From positions 1 to 26,827 of IMG/VR virus record IMGVR_UViG_3300017613_003051: DNA of 26,827 nt; one strand, 5' to 3'. The translations under genes were made by a program, and so were the position numbers. Each line of letters begins with the position of its first letter. The stretch's first letter is position 1. The notes under the pieces are model-generated. The model was not told where the DNA came from. It searched no databases and saw nothing but the letters and a program-made list of their open reading frames with translations. The stretch is from a virus. Positions 1 to 8,853 of the stretch are shown here, piece by piece.

Positions 1-3000
1 TCATCAATTGTTTCTGGTATAATTTTTCCATTTAACTGTTGCTGGAAATCAACATCATCTGCTTGAGCTTGGAATGTCATTCGCTCGTGGCCAATTGGTC
101 TTGCCCAAATATTATAACTGTAGTTTGCAATCGCCCCCAATATGAGCAAAATTAAATTTAATACTATCATCAAAGCATACATGGCCACGCCACACCAGCC
201 AGTGAAGACCCCATCACAAGCAATGTTAGCAGCAGCCAAAGCAAGCAATGCCGCTATTGCCGCAATTAGTATTCCCGTAAGGTCAGGTATTTCTATTTCA
301 ATGATTACATAATGCTCATCAGGGTCAACACTGCTGATTTGTTCACTGCCTCCGCCTTTCATGCCCCAAATCTGAAATTCAGATACAGACATCACAATTT
401 CAAGTCTTGGATTTCTACATGTACGTTGTCGATCTTTTGAGTAATAAACTGTTAAGTCTTTATCTCCGCCCCAATGCCCCACGGTACCATTGACACTTTG
501 AATACTTTCTTCTTCATATAGGACTTCAGTAAATACATTACTCATCCCTGTCACAATTACACGATTAATGAACGTTGCATATTTACTGTCTGGAGAATAT
601 TCAATAATTTCTGTCCCCGTATATGTATGATCTACAGAACCCGAAAAATTAATCCATCTTGGTTCAAACTTCCCATCTACATTTACAAATGGAAAATATC
701 CAAAATGATCTAAGATTAATTGTACAGCTTCTTCCAGGTCGATATCCAGAAATTGATGCCACAGATTGTGTGATCCAGAAAACGATGGAATGTCATAATC
801 CGCAGAGGATAGACCTCCATGGTCTATAAGTAAATTTTCAACTACTGTTTTTGGAACTGAATTACTAAAATATTCACTTGCAATGATACGGTTATCTTCC
901 CAGAGAGTTCGCATGTCTTCAGCTTTAACTTGTATTTTTGGGTAGGATTTTCCGTATATTAGTGATGTTTCTTTAACTACAAATTCTCCCTGGTCTTGAT
1001 AATAGTCCGTACTGCTTATTTCTTCACCAATCTGTAATGTTAAAATACGTCCCATTTTAAGATAGACGGACCAGATTGACGAATAGTTAAGAGGGTCAAA
1101 TAAATACCCGTGCGATAAGCTGAAAGACAGTTTGCTTATTTTTTGCACGTCCCATTCAACTTTGAGGTCAGTGTTAATATCGAAATAATTTTGTATCTCC
1201 TTGTTTTCCATGGAATTTGCCCATATAAGATTCTGTTCTGTCAGGCTGTCTTTATGATCCCAAGTTATCCATAAATAACCATCGCTGTCTATCGCCAAGG
1301 CAGCGTTATATTCAAAGTCATAATAGCTGAGATCAGAAAAAGAACTATAAACAGGGATACTATCAGGGTCTGTTATCGTTGCATACCTGAGGGTGGAATA
1401 AGCACCGTATTCTGAAAAAGCAATAACACCGTGAGTTTTATCCCAAGGAGCAAAACCCGCATAATACACAGCATAAATAGTTTTTGTTACAGAATCATAA
1501 CCAAGGGTCATTGTAAATCTTGCGGTATACATGTATCCGCCAAAACCACTGCAATCACCAACAGGAATTAATCCCGGCATAGTAGTATTATTGAATACAG
1601 TCCATTCATAAGTATTGGTATCAAATATTACCACACCGCCTTTGTCACATCCTACTTTATCAGAATACATCAGTATTCTAACGCCGTCTCCCATATCTGT
1701 AGGTTCACCAAATCCACAATTGCTTGAACAGGAAAACCAATTAGCTTCATGATATGTAACTGCTTGAGTGGTAATATTAAACTGACATAAACCTCGGCGA
1801 TCTGGATAGTTTGCTGAATCATAGAAAAAAGTGAACCAAAAACTGCCGTTTAAATATAATGCTTGGAATGGACCGCTGCGTGGCAATCCAGCATTATTAT
1901 CATGAACATAGGTTTCTCGAATTAACCCATTATCATCAAATAATGCAATTCCAATATCGGTATGGGTAACTTCGTAATTTACATTGCCTTTACTGCAAAC
2001 ACAAATGCGGTTAAGTTCAGGAATATAAAAAAAATCAGATAGAACTGACCTGCCAGTAAAATGACATGGAGCCCAACCATCTTGTTTTGCATTAGAATAA
2101 TGAACTTCATTCCATGTGTATAATCCTGTTATCGGATCTGGGACTTCGGATAAGTCAATGTAACCAAAAAAGAAATAATATCCGGTGTATGTGCTACATT
2201 TGGCTATATAAAGACGATCCACGCTACCAACAGTTCGAATAAATGCTTGTATGTTTCCATATAAGTCCCACCCATATTGAGTTGGATGGCCATAATAATA
2301 ATTTGGATTTGAGATTGAACCGTTCCTCCCTGTGCTGTCAACTGCTCCCCGATAATCTGTCCATGTGTCTGTTTCAACATTTAATACCATTACGCTGTTG
2401 CCACTTCTGAAAAGATAATATGGATGTTGACTTCTTAATATGTCCCCCCGTGGTGTTGGCACTGTTGCAGGACTTGTTTCTGTATCCCAAAGTTTTACAA
2501 ATGTATTGTCATTTGTATCTATTTGACAAATATTGTCATATTCATGTAAGACTCCAGTATTACTTTCGAGGTGTATTAATGTTTTCGTTGCTTCATCATA
2601 TTGTAGTGAACCCCCCACAAAGGTGTTATCTCCCGGGAACCCGTCCATGGTTTCATTGAAATACATTGCTGAATTTTTTTCCTGAAAAGCGACAACGATG
2701 TTTCCGTCACCCTGTTCGGCAGCTACAGGATTTGTGCCCATTGATGAAATAGTATCATAGCTTGTAACTGCAATAGGAGTTATCCATGATGATCCGTTGT
2801 TGTCGGATGTCATGTAATAAATATTATTAATTTCAACTTCATTTTGATAGTCAGTTAAATAATCAAAGTGTAAGAATATGCGTCCACTTGTAATTTGTAG
2901 AAGATGTGGGTTGTTTTTATAATGATTTAGATCGAGTCCGGTTAATGTAAGAGCTGACGCAGATCCCCATGACGTAAAGTTCGATGAGGTTCTTTTGTAT

Positions 3001-3530
3001 AAATAATAATCGTTTGCTGTGTCCGGCGCTACGCCGGTGCCTTGTGGATAAATTAGGAGGTATGTGTCGTTTGCAAGAGTGATTACTGATGGAGCGCCAA
3101 GCCAGGCAAGACCTGTCTCAATATTCGTCGGAGCTGTTACCACACTGCCGGTTTGAGATATGATCATATATTTTAGATCATAGTTATCAGTAGTCAGTAT
3201 GATCCCAAGATTGTTATTTGTGAGCTCACAGATTGACGCTGATAAAATTTCATCAGCAAGATCGGCAATTTCAATCGGTATCTGCCATTCATTGCGGTCT
3301 GTGTTAGAATAATTATAATAGAGATTCTCATCACGCACATATAGATTGGCAAGCCTGCCTGTTGATGTAACTATAAGATCACGGTTTTCTTTGACCGCGG
3401 ATTCTGAATTAAAATTATTACCACGGTAAGGAACAGCAGATTCAGCCGGTGAGCTGGTAATTTTGACGATTGGTCTGTGAGATACACCATCCTGTGCAGT
3501 TTTCAATGTGGCATCAAGGGTTATTGACAT
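1..3530 (-). CDS. Tail-tip/hub protein with propeller-like N-terminal half, 3'-truncated
   Basis: Open reading frame that starts at 3530 and is still open at the window edge after 1176 codons. It starts in a TAATG overlap with the gene before it, with GGAGG five bases upstream. The first ~750 residues are rich in Trp, Tyr, Gly and Asp, with recurring short beta-strand blocks and one degenerate Asp-box (SDNNGSSW, residues 242-249), which suggests a beta-propeller. The later part (about 790-1080) resembles tail-hub domains of siphophages. Two hydrophobic segments follow (about 1086-1105 and 1113-1135), and then the visible end reads like the conserved end of tail-hub proteins. Position after the tape measure and a small distal-tail gene fits the tail tip. 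Likely role: host recognition and the distal tail plug. The hub call is inference from order and pattern; the propeller is a weaker inference. The true C-terminus lies outside the window. Confidence 0.7.
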   Translation of the reverse strand, partial: MSITLDATLKTAQDGVSHRPIVKITSSPAESAVPYRGNNFNSESAVKENRDLIVTSTGRLANLYVRDENLYYNYSNTDRNEWQIPIEIADLADEILSASICELTNNNLGIILTTDNYDLKYMIISQTGSVVTAPTNIETGLAWLGAPSVITLANDTYLLIYPQGTGVAPDTANDYYLYKRTSSNFTSWGSASALTLTGLDLNHYKNNPHLLQITSGRIFLHFDYLTDYQNEVEINNIYYMTSDNNGSSWITPIAVTSYDTISSMGTNPVAAEQGDGNIVVAFQEKNSAMYFNETMDGFPGDNTFVGGSLQYDEATKTLIHLESNTGVLHEYDNICQIDTNDNTFVKLWDTETSPATVPTPRGDILRSQHPYYLFRSGNSVMVLNVETDTWTDYRGAVDSTGRNGSISNPNYYYGHPTQYGWDLYGNIQAFIRTVGSVDRLYIAKCSTYTGYYFFFGYIDLSEVPDPITGLYTWNEVHYSNAKQDGWAPCHFTGRSVLSDFFYIPELNRICVCSKGNVNYEVTHTDIGIALFDDNGLIRETYVHDNNAGLPRSGPFQALYLNGSFWFTFFYDSANYPDRRGLCQFNITTQAVTYHEANWFSCSSNCGFGEPTDMGDGVRILMYSDKVGCDKGGVVIFDTNTYEWTVFNNTTMPGLIPVGDCSGFGGYMYTARFTMTLGYDSVTKTIYAVYYAGFAPWDKTHGVIAFSEYGAYSTLRYATITDPDSIPVYSSFSDLSYYDFEYNAALAIDSDGYLWITWDHKDSLTEQNLIWANSMENKEIQNYFDINTDLKVEWDVQKISKLSFSLSHGYLFDPLNYSSIWSVYLKMGRILTLQIGEEISSTDYYQDQGEFVVKETSLIYGKSYPKIQVKAEDMRTLWEDNRIIASEYFSNSVPKTVVENLLIDHGGLSSADYDIPSFSGSHNLWHQFLDIDLEEAVQLILDHFGYFPFVNVDGKFEPRWINFSGSVDHTYTGTEIIEYSPDSKYATFINRVIVTGMSNVFTEVLYEEESIQSVNGTVGHWGGDKDLTVYYSKDRQRTCRNPRLEIVMSVSEFQIWGMKGGGSEQISSVDPDEHYVIIEIEIPDLTGILIAAIAALLALAAANIACDGVFTGWCGVAMYALMIVLNLILLILGAIANYSYNIWARPIGHERMTFQAQADDVDFQQQLNGKIIPETID

Positions 3531-3895
3531 TAGACCTCCGACATTATGACAAGTTCAAGTTCTACGTCTTTTCTGAATTGAGCCCCTACTGTTTGATCTA
3601 AGAACCATGCACCTTTCAGATTTTGTATTTCAACATTATAGCTTGTTCCGGATCCCGGGTTGAACACAACCTGAGCGTCGTTCTCATTTTTTGTTTCAAG
3701 CTGAGCGAACATTGCTATGGACATGAATTTCCATTTTAATTTTATGATTGTACCAGCAAGTATTGCTCCCCATGAGAAGTATGCCGCCCCTTCGAGTGTT
3801 TTGATCGAGCTTGCCCGTTTTTCTTTTATCGGCATTTCACATGATTCCGGATTTAGAGTGAACGTATACCCGTCTAATATCATCATTGTTGCCAT
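3530..3895 (-). CDS. Small distal-tail protein (Dit-like or minor tail protein)
   Basis: 121 residues. The ATG overlaps the tape-measure stop (TAATG), and its own stop overlaps the hub start in the same way, so the three genes are probably translationally coupled. The protein looks beta-rich, with no signal peptide or catalytic motif. The N-terminus (LDGYTFTLNP, then charged residues and GGA-like turns) resembles small siphophage tail proteins encoded between tape measure and hub. By position it should join the tail tube to the hub, as Dit or lambda M/L-type proteins do. It is shorter than classical Dit proteins (about 250 residues), so it may hold only the N-terminal ring domain. The assignment rests mainly on gene order. 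Confidence 0.55.
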   Translation of the reverse strand: MATMMILDGYTFTLNPESCEMPIKEKRASSIKTLEGAAYFSWGAILAGTIIKLKWKFMSIAMFAQLETKNENDAQVVFNPGSGTSYNVEIQNLKGAWFLDQTVGAQFRKDVELELVIMSEV

Positions 3896-6800
3896 TATCT
3901 GATTTCCTCTTGCATGATGTCATATACCAATGATTCAACCTCTGTTCTTATTTTTCCGGCAAGTTGATTATTTCCTTCTACTGATACCGGAACATTAATT
4001 GTTATACTGTTTTGTGGAGCATTTTTAGGATAAACTGTTTCGCCTTGTTGTAGAATTGCTGGAAACTCATCTCGTCTTAAACCATTATGTAATCGTGGAG
4101 CATTTGTAAAGATTGACATTGGAACTGTTCTTTGTGGGGCGAAATCAATCCCTACCCGTCCCCCTTTGTGCCATGAAGAAACTGTATTCCATTCACCGGC
4201 GATGGACATATCTGATTGCCCTGTGCCTCCGCCACCCATTCCGCATGCTGCCATTGCCATAGCAAGTGCCCAGTATTCGGCGGTTAATGTTGCAATCATT
4301 CCAGCTTGCTTTCCAAGCACGATGTTTTGGGCTTCGAGGGCTGCTGTTTGTTTCAGTGTTTTCTGGGCTTCCTTGTCTCTATCAAAGCCGATCATTTTAC
4401 CGAATGTATCGCCAAGTTTTACCTTTGCCCAGTCTTTGAACATAGCGTATACTATTTCATTGAGTGTATCTCTGATAGCTGTCAGAACATCAATTGCGTG
4501 TTGTTCAAAATTACCCCATTCGAAATTAATTGCATCGAAGAACGTTTCTTTCCATGCAGTTTCGACATCATGCGCGCCCTGCACCCATATGTCGGATATT
4601 TCCTTGGATAGCGTTTCAGCTTCTTCGTAGAGTCTATACCACGCGGCCTTAATCCCAGATTGCGTCGTTTCTTCGGCTTCGAGTCTTTTGATTGCAGCCT
4701 CGTTTGCTTTTTCAACAAGCCATTCGTATGCTGCTTCCTGATCCCCAAGTACGTTTTTCATGTGTTCATATTGAAAGGACAGATTTATTTGATTGATTGC
4801 AGTGTGTTTTTCTGACATTTTTTTCGTAGCATCATAATATTTTTGCCATTCACCAAGCATGGGTGCTATGAGATCTTTTGTAAGATTTTTTATCATTTCG
4901 TCATACTGTGCCTTTACTGCTTTTGGATCCATACCTTGGATCATCATGGCGCTTGCTGCACGTTGATATTCCCCAATTTGCAGTTCAATGAATTCATTGG
5001 TAGCTTTTCCAGTAGCATCAAAGTGTGTGGCCTGGTTTTCAAGCCGTTTGGCGTAAAAGTCTGTTTCTATTTTCAGGACTTTCATTTGATAGTTTCTTCG
5101 TATATCGGCTATATATCCACCGGTTTCTTCCATCTGTATTTGTTTTGTCATAAAATCAGATGTGGCTTTTCTGAGCTTTTCTTGTTTCAGCCAGCCTGTC
5201 ATTACTCCAGTTTCTTCAAATACTTCCTCGTGTGGTTTCGCCAGAGCTGCCTGTCTTTTGTTAAACTCAGCTCGTGTTTTCAGAAATATTAAATTTTCTT
5301 TTTCTTTGGTGGTTAATTTGTCATAGAGTATTATTGAATCCTTTATCTTTTCTGTTAGTTTATTGTAGTAATCATCTGACATTTTACCGGTAAACTTAAA
5401 CAGTTCTGCGTTTTGTTTCATGTAAGCAGATTGATTTTGCCATTTTAGATTATATGCATCGATTGAGGCAGCCAGTGTAGCGAGTGTTTGTGTTCCAGTG
5501 TCACCAATTTCTTTCCACATTGCCTGGTGCCTGTTGTGAAAAGCAACAATTTCTTTTCCTCTTATTTGAAAGAACTTTGCTGACATCTCACCAGTTTTAT
5601 CAAAAAGTTCCTTGTATCCTTTGAGGCGATCATCTGCATTATATGTCATGCCTGTTTCTTCTATTTCTGTTTTTCCTATTTCCTTTATTTTTTTAGCAGC
5701 AACTATCATTTTTTTGACAACATTTTGTATATCCTTATCAAGTCCTGCTATTCTTTTTTTTCTTAATTGCTCGGCTTTCTCCGGAAAGAATGAAAATGCT
5801 ATAAATGGAGCATCCTCTGCTTTCTTTTTTAGTGTTGTAAGCCTATCAAGACTTCCTGCAAGCACATCGTACTGTTTCTTTAATGCTGATCCTTCTGTAA
5901 CTTCCGCAGTTTTTCCGAGCCACGCGGCCATGTTTGTGGTTGCTCCGACAAATGCTTCGCTTATTTTCAGTACTACGCTTGCAATTCTTTCCAGCCCAGC
6001 TATCAAACTTTCTTTATTTTCTTTTATGAACGAACTTAGTCTTTCAAGAGTTTCTATGATCTTCGGCTCCATTTTCATGTATGTAGCTTCGAATACGCTC
6101 GCTATTGACTTCTTGAGTTTTCCCCACGATTCACCTGCTGTTTTTGATACTGCTTCATCCAAACGCAGATACTGTTCACGTAAACCCATGGTATCATGTG
6201 CTGCCATCTTTGCGGCCTTTGCAAGATCCATGTCTGCGTTGCGTGCAATTTTCAGCGTTGGTATGATTTGGTCAATTGCAGCTTTTGTTCCGAGCCCTTC
6301 CTTTCTCAAGGTCTTGTAAGCATCATACATTTCCGGAATGCCCCAGATTGTATCATCAGATAATTGTTCAAATGTTTTTACAAGTCCGCTTGAACTGGCA
6401 TCGAGCAGACCAGTTTCTGCCTGTATGTTTGTGAATGTTTTTGACAGTTCGTTTCCGTAGCTGATAACCTTTATCATTACCTGCTTGACTTTCTGCCATA
6501 TGAACATGGACGCAGCCACAGCAGTCAACGCCATAGTGAAGTTCATGAAGAACCCGCGGCCACGACGTACAGTTTTGTTTAGTTTTTTGTGCTCTTTGTT
6601 GAGCGTTTTTATTTCACCCTTTGACTTTTTCATAAATTTATTGTATTCATTAAGCGGAACATTTCCTTTTGCATAGGACATTGTCATTGCATTAATGTCA
6701 TCTTTTAAATCTTGATAGCTTTTTCTTGTGCCTTCCACTGTTCTTGGAGTTTTTTTATCTATTTGCCTTATAACCTTTTCATATTGGTTGAGGGCTTTAG

Positions 6801-7500
6801 TAGACTGTTTTATTTCTTTTGGGTCAATTATCCTATCTCTTATTCGTTTTGCAAATCTTTGGTCACCTTTTGGGTCCGTTACGCCCGGTGGAAAATGTTT
6901 GTCAAGACCAAGTGGATCTGGCTTTTTTGGTGGAGTTGGTTTTGCCATTAACATTTTATGTTGTTTTAAAACATTATATCTAGCTTTCTGAGTTGCCAAT
7001 ATTTTTGTTTGTGCTATTGTTTGATTACTTAACAGAGCTCCAATGCCTCCAATTGTTTTCATTGTTGATTTTTCATAAGCATCAATAACCCCCCATTTGG
7101 TTGCCAATCGTTTAAGTTGTATGTTAGCTTTCTGGTAATCTGGTTTTTGAGATGCAAACCATCCACCACCAGGTGTTTTTTTCATACCCATTTCTTTGAG
7201 CAAGTCAGCACCTCTGCCAGTATGTGTTCGTATCTGTGACTGCAGCCCTTTTAAACTTCGTTTATCAACACGCAACAGTACTCTGGCAAATAATTTTCGT
7301 GCGTTTATCTGACCTTGGATAGTTTTCATATCAGTTGCAAGACGTTTTGCTTTGAGTGTAACCTGGCCTGCGAGCAGAAATTTCTTTACTACACGTTTGA
7401 CATCTTTGGCTTTGTTTTCAATCCTGTCTAGTGCAGTTGTTAATGCATCTGCGTTTGTGACCGCTTTTTCTGCGTTGAGTGTTATGACTATATCGCTCAT
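3895..7500 (-). CDS. Tail tape measure protein
   Basis: 1201 residues, mostly predicted helix. It sets tail length and is ejected with the DNA; at about 0.15 nm per residue it would fit a tail near 180 nm, a general rule for siphophages rather than a measurement here. Visible parts are a basic helical N-terminus, a hydrophobic segment at about 317-346, and a middle region with a motif like FxxTGxMS recurring at about residues 633, 701, 761, 827 and 888. The C-terminus is Gly-rich, followed by a HxGGxVG-type stretch and FPAILQQGE, which is typical of lambda-type tape measures. The ATG overlaps the stop of the frameshifted chaperone (ATGA). Position between chaperones and distal-tail genes is the canonical one. 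Confidence 0.95.
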   Translation of the reverse strand: MSDIVITLNAEKAVTNADALTTALDRIENKAKDVKRVVKKFLLAGQVTLKAKRLATDMKTIQGQINARKLFARVLLRVDKRSLKGLQSQIRTHTGRGADLLKEMGMKKTPGGGWFASQKPDYQKANIQLKRLATKWGVIDAYEKSTMKTIGGIGALLSNQTIAQTKILATQKARYNVLKQHKMLMAKPTPPKKPDPLGLDKHFPPGVTDPKGDQRFAKRIRDRIIDPKEIKQSTKALNQYEKVIRQIDKKTPRTVEGTRKSYQDLKDDINAMTMSYAKGNVPLNEYNKFMKKSKGEIKTLNKEHKKLNKTVRRGRGFFMNFTMALTAVAASMFIWQKVKQVMIKVISYGNELSKTFTNIQAETGLLDASSSGLVKTFEQLSDDTIWGIPEMYDAYKTLRKEGLGTKAAIDQIIPTLKIARNADMDLAKAAKMAAHDTMGLREQYLRLDEAVSKTAGESWGKLKKSIASVFEATYMKMEPKIIETLERLSSFIKENKESLIAGLERIASVVLKISEAFVGATTNMAAWLGKTAEVTEGSALKKQYDVLAGSLDRLTTLKKKAEDAPFIAFSFFPEKAEQLRKKRIAGLDKDIQNVVKKMIVAAKKIKEIGKTEIEETGMTYNADDRLKGYKELFDKTGEMSAKFFQIRGKEIVAFHNRHQAMWKEIGDTGTQTLATLAASIDAYNLKWQNQSAYMKQNAELFKFTGKMSDDYYNKLTEKIKDSIILYDKLTTKEKENLIFLKTRAEFNKRQAALAKPHEEVFEETGVMTGWLKQEKLRKATSDFMTKQIQMEETGGYIADIRRNYQMKVLKIETDFYAKRLENQATHFDATGKATNEFIELQIGEYQRAASAMMIQGMDPKAVKAQYDEMIKNLTKDLIAPMLGEWQKYYDATKKMSEKHTAINQINLSFQYEHMKNVLGDQEAAYEWLVEKANEAAIKRLEAEETTQSGIKAAWYRLYEEAETLSKEISDIWVQGAHDVETAWKETFFDAINFEWGNFEQHAIDVLTAIRDTLNEIVYAMFKDWAKVKLGDTFGKMIGFDRDKEAQKTLKQTAALEAQNIVLGKQAGMIATLTAEYWALAMAMAACGMGGGGTGQSDMSIAGEWNTVSSWHKGGRVGIDFAPQRTVPMSIFTNAPRLHNGLRRDEFPAILQQGETVYPKNAPQNSITINVPVSVEGNNQLAGKIRTEVESLVYDIMQEEIR

Positions 7501-8242
7501 TTTTTCTTCTCGTTTGAATGTTTACAATAGATATTGTCCATGAACTCTATACGTTTGATAAGCCTTTGCCGTTGATCGGGATCTTTAATTTCCATCAATC
7601 GTAAGTATGATTCAATCTCAGAAAAGTTTATATAAAAAACATGGCCTGACATCCCGTCGATTCTTCTTTTTTTTGAAAGCTCTATAAATACTGAATAATC
7701 ATTTATTAGATCTTCGTGTAATATGGGTCGATCTTCCATTGCTGGAACATCGTGACCTTCTTTCTGTAAATTGATAAAGAACTCTAGTTTTTCACCGTAT
7801 TTTATCGCCCATTTCAGGACGTCAGTTAGTTTTTTTCCGTTTCCTCTTTGCCTTCAAGTTCTTCTTCCGGTCTGAAATTCATTGGATCATCAGCAGCATT
7901 AATAATATCTACCTGAAGCCTGTCATATTTTGTCATAGCCTCGATAGCTGCTTTTTTTGTGAACTTAACTTCTTTGCCTTTTGAATCGAGGACCCCACTC
8001 CACCCTCTGAGAATTCCTTCAGAGATGATTTGTGCCATTACAAGGCGTCGACGTTTTATGTTGTGTCTTGAAGCTTCGAGCGCTCTGTCGTATCTTCGCT
8101 GAGCCTTTTGGTGGTCCGGGTTTCCTGCTTCCGCTACAATCATTATAATTGGATCGTCATTTTCATTGAACCCGACTGTAATCGGAACTCCATCATAAGC
8201 CATTTTGTCATCTGTTTTGTAAAGAGCTTCTAAGCTTTTCAT
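7497..8242 (-). CDS. Tail assembly chaperone G-T fusion made by -1 frameshift
   Basis: Predicted 248-residue frameshift product: 138 residues of the upstream frame up to the A AAA AAC heptamer at 7829-7835, then 110 residues in the -1 frame. The -1 frame directly after the slip site reads LTDVLKWAIKYGEKLEFF, and this KWxxxYGxxLE motif is typical of the T part of siphophage tail chaperones. It lies upstream of the only ATG in that frame (7739), so the downstream frame is not a separate gene starting there. This is the lambda gpG/gpGT arrangement, in which the rarer fusion links the tape measure to tail tube subunits. The stop overlaps the tape-measure start. Frameshift efficiency cannot be judged from sequence. 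Confidence 0.85.
7826..8242 (-). CDS. Tail assembly chaperone, G-like (unshifted product)
   Basis: 138 residues, the product of normal termination at the TAA just after the slippery heptamer. The central region (MAQIISEGILRGWSGV, then a KGKEVKFT-like turn and an aliphatic helix) matches the general form of siphophage tail assembly chaperones, and the C-terminus is very acidic. It would coat the tape measure during tail assembly and is not expected in the mature virion. Its ATG overlaps the acetyltransferase stop by four bases (ATGA), so translation of the two is probably coupled, although the acetyltransferase has no obvious role in tail assembly. Confidence 0.85.
   Translation of the reverse strand: MKSLEALYKTDDKMAYDGVPITVGFNENDDPIIMIVAEAGNPDHQKAQRRYDRALEASRHNIKRRRLVMAQIISEGILRGWSGVLDSKGKEVKFTKKAAIEAMTKYDRLQVDIINAADDPMNFRPEEELEGKEETEKN
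7829..7835 (-). promoter_or_regulatory. -1 ribosomal frameshift heptamer
   Basis: On the - strand the codons GAA AAA AAC TAA contain the classical X XXY YYZ heptamer A AAA AAC immediately before the stop. An SD-like AGAGG lies seven bases upstream (7843-7847). SD-like sequences a little further upstream stimulate -1 frameshifting in E. coli dnaX. I see no clear downstream hairpin. The T-domain motif begins directly after the slip site in the -1 frame. Confidence 0.85.
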
Positions 8243-8766
8243 AATTTCCCCCCGTTAATTTCTGCGGGACATCCGAAAACAAGCGTATCCGGCGGAACAT
8301 CCTTTGTAACAATTGCCCCTGCTCCAATTAGGGATCTGCTACCAATTCTGATCCCCGGACAGATCACTACGTTCGCCCCTATGCTTGCATCATCTTCAAC
8401 TATTGTCATCCCGTCTCTTATTTTCATCATATTGTGCCTTACTCTTGGACGTTTTACGTTTGTAAATATTACATTGGGTCCAATGAAGACACGTTTGCCG
8501 ATTTTCACAGAGTCAGGGATAAAGCAGAATCCCTGAATCCTTGTGTATTCTCCAATTTCTATATCACCGCAAATGTTTGTGTATCTGCCGATGTTCACAT
8601 GTTCTCCAATTTTTGCAGCTGGATGTATGTCTGCCGGTGGCCACACGATTACAGTGCCGACATGTATCGGTGGCCTGAATGGTAAATCCGGTGCTGACAA
8701 AAATCCTTTGTGGTATTCCATTAAATCAATTGAATCTTTTTCTATGATACTGATAAGTTTATCCAT
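8239..8766 (-). CDS. Left-handed beta-helix (hexapeptide) sugar acetyltransferase, WbpD-like
   Basis: 175 residues. From about residue 48 onward the protein has hexapeptide-type rungs ([LIV]-G-x-x-x-x), such as IGEHVN, IGRYTN, IGEYTR, IGKRVF, IGANVV and IGSRSLIGAG, ending in IVTKDVPPDTLVFGCPAE. The order FIGPNVIFTNV-x-x-PR, then a short loop and IGANVVICPGIRIG, resembles bacterial UDP-aminosugar N-acetyltransferases (WbpD/WlbB type). These use acetyl-CoA as trimers. The gene sits between tail tube and tail chaperones, where no metabolic gene is expected, and a structured intergenic element precedes it. It may supply an acetylated sugar for the glycosyltransferases encoded 9-13 kb upstream in the same operon (inference). 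The exact substrate cannot be read from sequence. The SD is weak (GAGA) and lies in a hairpin arm. Confidence 0.85.
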   Translation of the reverse strand: MDKLISIIEKDSIDLMEYHKGFLSAPDLPFRPPIHVGTVIVWPPADIHPAAKIGEHVNIGRYTNICGDIEIGEYTRIQGFCFIPDSVKIGKRVFIGPNVIFTNVKRPRVRHNMMKIRDGMTIVEDDASIGANVVICPGIRIGSRSLIGAGAIVTKDVPPDTLVFGCPAEINGGKL

Positions 8767-8769
8767 AAT

Positions 8770-8847
8770 TTCTCAGTTGGAGAACTGGGACGCGGAAGTA
8801 GATTCAGCACGGGGTTTACACCAATCTACGCAGCGACCGCATCCCAG
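8770..8847 (-). other. Structured intergenic element before the acetyltransferase gene
   Basis: This 87-base gap holds a strong imperfect palindrome. An 11-bp stem pairs 8785-8795 with 8837-8847, and an inner 7-bp stem (GTAGATT/AATCTAC) pairs 8798-8804 with 8823-8829, leaving an 18-base loop. The one non-Watson-Crick position is G-U in - strand RNA but C-A in + strand RNA, which supports a role in the - strand transcript. Next to it, TTCTC/GAGAA (8780-8784 with 8770-8774) forms a short hairpin that includes the probable SD of the acetyltransferase. It competes with CAGTT/AACTG (8774-8778 with 8783-8787). No U tract follows, so it is not a standard terminator. Its function is unknown. Confidence 0.55.
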
Positions 8848-8853
8848 CCCATA

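Noticed and set aside
2781-2820. Sialidase activity suggested by an Asp-box-like motif in the hub protein
   Set aside because: Only one degenerate box with Asn in place of the key Asp is seen, and no RIP motif or catalytic triad can be recognised.
5612-6319. 235-residue + strand frame inside the tape measure gene
   Set aside because: Antisense shadow: hydrophobic and Ser-rich as expected from the complement of a Lys/Ala/Glu-rich helical gene, with no SD.
7497-7739. Independent 80-residue gene downstream of the chaperone
   Set aside because: The conserved T-domain motif begins 30 codons upstream of its ATG in the same frame, directly after the slippery heptamer, so it is the end of a frameshift product.
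8785-8847. tRNA gene candidate in the structured intergenic element
   Set aside because: The stems do not make a cloverleaf: the outer stem is 11 bp, the loop is 18 bases, and no T-loop consensus (GTTCRANNC) or anticodon arm of the right size is present.
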